A DNA stretch of 7,764 bases, from the NCBI GenBank assembly GCA_041486365.1, contig JBGPLH010000148.1, positions 1-7,764 of the forward strand, given 5' to 3'. Numbering within the stretch: position 1 is the stretch's first letter; every line of letters begins with the position of its first letter. The DNA is from JBGPLH01 sp041486365 [NCBI: Thermodesulfobacteriota bacterium]. Its GTDB lineage: Bacteria; JAUYMQ01. Of this stretch, positions 6,089-7,764 are shown one piece after another. Both the position numbers and the translations under genes were made by a program. The notes under the pieces are model-generated. The model saw nothing but the letters and a program-made list of their open reading frames with translations. It was not told the origin of the DNA and did not search any database.

Positions 6089-6836
6089 CGCGGGCGTAAG
6101 GGTCCGCAAACGGGAGGCCCAGCGCGCGCTGCACCACACGGTGGGATTCGGACGCGGGCACCACAAAATAGCTATCCTGCATGCCGAGCGGATCGAAGAC
6201 TCGCTCACGCGCCCGCTGCTCGAGACTCCTTCCCGAAAGGCGCCGTACGATCTCGCCGAGCAACTCGTAGTTGTGGCCCGAGTACACCATCACTTCGCCG
6301 GCGCGGGCCGCTCGCGGCGCGTCCCAGAAGCGTGAGAGCCGCTTGTGAATGAGCGGGTGCAGGCCCTCCGGACAAGGCGGTGGGTTGAATCCCGCCTGGA
6401 GCTTCCTTTTTACGTGCTCGCCCCAGGGCGGGTCCATGTCAAAAGAGTAGCCGCTCGTATGTGTGAGGAGGTGGTGGACGAGCATCTCTTCCGCGCCCTC
6501 ACTGGAGACCTCCGGCAGGTAGTCCACGACCGGGCGGTTCAGCCCCAGGAGCCCATCCTCGACGAGCTGCATGATCAGGGTCGCGGTGATCGGCTTGGAG
6601 ACGGAGGTGGCCGGGAAGAGGGCGTTCCGCGTGAGCGGAGGCGACTCCGAACCGGGGCCGAGGACGCCGAAGGCCTCGTGGAGCACGATCACGCCGCGCC
6701 GAGCCACGCAGACGCCAAGTGTCGGCGTGTGCCCTTCCTTCACCCAGCGCGCGCAGAGGTCGCGAGCCAGAGCGACGCGCTCGGGGAGCATCCCGGCCTC
6801 TTTCGGCGTTCCATGGCGAAGTTGCATCTCAGTCAT
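6066..6836 (-). CDS. Copy 2 N-terminal reading frame (catalytic Ser/Lys half)
   Basis: This 256-codon frame holds the SVSK nucleophile motif, the THTSGYSFD block and the YSG motif. It then runs out of family homology after ALGLPFADPYARDATRG and stops three residues later. Alone it lacks the HxG motif and the final strands of the fold, so a free-standing active enzyme is unlikely. It is listed separately because an automated gene call would report it as its own gene. Confidence 0.6.
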   Translation of the reverse strand: MTEMQLRHGTPKEAGMLPERVALARDLCARWVKEGHTPTLGVCVARRGVIVLHEAFGVLGPGSESPPLTRNALFPATSVSKPITATLIMQLVEDGLLGLNRPVVDYLPEVSSEGAEEMLVHHLLTHTSGYSFDMDPPWGEHVKRKLQAGFNPPPCPEGLHPLIHKRLSRFWDAPRAARAGEVMVYSGHNYELLGEIVRRLSGRSLEQRARERVFDPLGMQDSYFVVPASESHRVVQRALGLPFADPYARDATRGVT

Positions 6837-7476
6837 CCACGGCTGCCGTGATCGCGTTCTCGAAGAGATCGAAGTTCCAGAGGAACTCCCAGCTCTCGGT
6901 CAGGTGCGTGACCACCTCGAAGTAGGCCCCGACCAGCTCGTTCTCGCGATCGATCCAGAAGTTCTGGCCCCCGCCGCCGGCATGGGAGAACGAGCCGAGC
7001 GGATGGAGGCTGCCCTCGAAGTATCTCCACTTGCTGGGGGATGCGACCGCCCAGCCGTAGCCCCAGGAGGCGTGCTCCATTTCATTCCCCACAATCCGCG
7101 CCCGGAGGCCAGGGACCTGGTCGCGCGTCATCGCCGCCACCGCCGCGGGAGACAGGATGCGTGCGTCGCCGTAACGGCCGCCGTTCAGGATCGCCTGGCC
7201 GAACACCACCATGTCCAGCGGCGTCGTGAAGATGCCCGCTCCCGCGTAGGGCGTCTCCTGCATCTGGCGCGACCCGAGGCCCTCGAAGAAGGGGCCCTGG
7301 GAATCCGCGAGGGGTAGGCCGGGCGCGCGCTGCACCACACGATGCGCCTCGGACTCGGGGACCTCGTAGTAGCTGTCGTTCATGCCCAGCGGGTCGAAGA
7401 TGCGCTCACGCGCCACCTGCTCGAGGCTGCGGCCCGAGAGGCGACGCACGATCTCGCCCAGCAGCTCGTGGTTGTG
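6829..7476 (-). pseudogene. Serine hydrolase copy 3, N-terminal half missing
   Basis: The frame aligns to copies 1 and 2 from HNHELLGEIVRRLSG onward (equivalent to about residue 185 of copy 1) and ends normally at NAITAAVDD. It contains the HAG motif in FSHAGGGG and the blocks GSRQMQE and FTTPLDM. The N-terminal 185 or so residues, including SxxK and YxN, are absent: identity to the sister copies stops at base 7476-7477. The frame stays open rightward to an ATG at 7617, but those 47 extra codons (MAYPTSVVVND...) read antisense through toxin-antitoxin remnants, lack an SD and have no family similarity. So this is a 5'-truncated gene. Its TGA at 6829-6831 overlaps the start region of copy 2. 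An active enzyme is not expected. Confidence 0.8.
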
Positions 7477-7496
7477 GGTCCGTAAGCTTCCCGTCT

Positions 7497-7557
7497 TGGT
7501 AGACACCCTGAGGCTAGGGAATTCTGGCAAAATCCGGGCACCAGGAGGACCCAATGA
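7497..7557 (+). mobile_element. Possible left end of an IS3-type insertion sequence (remnant)
   Basis: The sequence begins TGGTAGACACCCTGAGG, continues through a short leader, then has AGGAGG followed five bases later by an ATG (7553) reading MKRW. A TG-starting terminal repeat, a leader of about 50 bases, and a strong SD before an MKR start is the layout of many IS3-family orfA ends. Only this end is present; after about ten bases of the supposed gene the sequence becomes HigB-like. No second inverted repeat is seen in the window. Inference from layout and memory of the family; weak. Confidence 0.25.
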
Positions 7558-7602
7558 AGCGATGGCGACGCTTACGACGTGGAAATCGTTGACTACCACT
7601 GA
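7558..7602 (+). pseudogene. HigB-type toxin, C-terminal remnant (14 codons and stop)
   Basis: The plus-strand frame reads SDGDAYDVEIVDYH then TGA. This is the typical C-terminus of HigB/RelE-superfamily toxins (mRNA interferases that cleave at the ribosome), usually seen as RWxDGDAYDVEIVDYH. The frame is closed directly upstream by TGA (7555-7557), so about 80 N-terminal residues are gone. The stop lies 13 bases before a HigA-like start, the normal higB-then-higA order. The piece is too short to fold or act. Confidence 0.65.
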
Positions 7603-7615
7603 GGTTGGATAGGCC

Positions 7616-7735
7616 ATGGCGATGAAGAAGATGACGCCCGTTCACCCGGGGGAGGTGCTCCTGGAGGAGTTTCTCGCGCCCATGCAGATTACGCAGTATC
7701 GGCTCCCTGAAATCCAAGGATTGGATGAATACTAA
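7616..7735 (+). pseudogene. higA: HigA-type antitoxin, truncated within its helix-turn-helix
   Basis: The frame starts MAMKKMTPVHPGEVLLEEFL and continues APMQITQYRL, the conserved N-terminus of HigA/VapI antitoxins (XRE-type helix-turn-helix, usually about 90-100 residues). After residue 30 family similarity ends abruptly: it reads PEIQGLDEY then TAA, 39 residues in total. The recognition helix with the expected ARRINEI-like segment and the rest of the domain are missing, so it should neither bind its operator nor neutralise a toxin. The break lies near base 7706. Together with the HigB tail it is the scar of a higBA addiction module. ATG at 7616 is the conserved family start; ATG 7622 is an alternative. 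Confidence 0.75.
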
Positions 7736-7764
7736 GATTTGGCCGCTGGAATTAGCTAAGGGTG
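7707..7764 (+). other. Unassigned sequence beyond the higA break
   Basis: After the antitoxin similarity stops, the sequence is visibly less GC-rich and matches nothing I can name. One plus-strand frame is open to the window edge and reads KSKDWMNTKIWPLELAKG. It has a faint look of the DWLxxxIWPxE segment of some amidohydrolases, but 18 residues are too few to call. It may be the inner part of another gene fragment continuing beyond the window. Confidence 0.2.

Larger units (their letters stand above)
5630..6836 (-). pseudogene. Serine hydrolase copy 2, split by a frameshift
   Basis: This paralogue of copy 1 is collinear over its whole length but lies in two frames. The first frame runs from ATG 6836 (MTEMQL) or, better by alignment to MELRHG of copy 1, from ATG 6827 (MQLRHG), to TGA at 6066-6068. 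The second frame carries the rest to 5630. The switch maps to a GGGG run (6074-6077, CCCC on the plus strand): removing one G gives TRGSREMQE, and adding two bases gives TRGxSREMQE, the latter restoring the exact spacing seen in copy 3. Motifs: SVSK (75-78), YSG (182-184) where copy 1 has YSN, and HSG near the end. It overlaps copy 3's stop by eight bases with the 6836 start, and its own stop overlaps copy 1's start by one base. It could be a true pseudogene, a sequencing indel, or a gene making two pieces. Confidence 0.8.

Noticed and set aside
7477-7617. N-terminal 47 codons of the longer frame of copy 3 (MAYPTSVVVND...).
   Set aside because: They read antisense through the higB/higA remnants, have no similarity to the hydrolase family and no SD, so they are a chance open stretch.
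1-7764. CRISPR arrays, tRNA or rRNA genes.
   Set aside because: No regularly spaced repeats and no tRNA- or rRNA-like sequence were seen on either strand.

Overview
The window reads as high-GC chromosomal DNA from an unidentified bacterium. Start codons and Shine-Dalgarno (SD) sites are standard bacterial, and intergenic gaps are short. No marker gene is present, so lineage cannot be fixed; an environmental or soil GC-rich lineage is only a guess. Every intact gene lies on the minus strand, so transcription runs from right to left.

Left block (1-4091), in transcription order: a RutE-type flavin reductase; a 14-TM DHA2-type MFS exporter; a GNAT acetyltransferase that overlaps the exporter stop by four bases (ATGA); an alpha/beta hydrolase of the haloalkane dehalogenase type whose usual catalytic histidine is a leucine; and the first 72 codons of a class I SAM-dependent methyltransferase cut by the window edge. 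The block looks like an operon of small-molecule modification and export genes, but no single pathway follows from it.

Middle (4092-4424): a gene-free gap of 333 bases with several inverted repeats, including a strong GC hairpin that could end the upstream transcript, and an 8-bp palindrome about 100 bases before rutE.

Right block (4425-7476): three tandem, same-strand copies of one serine hydrolase gene (beta-lactamase-related, family VIII esterase type), packed with 1- to 8-base overlaps. Copy 1 (4425-5630) is intact, with SVTK, YSN and HPG motifs. Copy 2 (5630-6827/6836) is split by a frameshift at a GGGG run and has YSG for YSN. Copy 3 (6829-7476) has lost its N-terminal half, including both catalytic motifs.

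Right edge (7477-7764): a patchwork on the plus strand. The break in copy 3 is followed by about 80 bases that may be an insertion-sequence end, then the last 14 codons of a HigB-type toxin, then a HigA-type antitoxin truncated inside its helix-turn-helix, then unexplained sequence. This is a recombination scar, or possibly an assembly chimera. I did not see a convincing new multi-gene system. The most notable points are the decaying tandem hydrolase array, the His-to-Leu hydrolase, and the toxin-antitoxin remnant.
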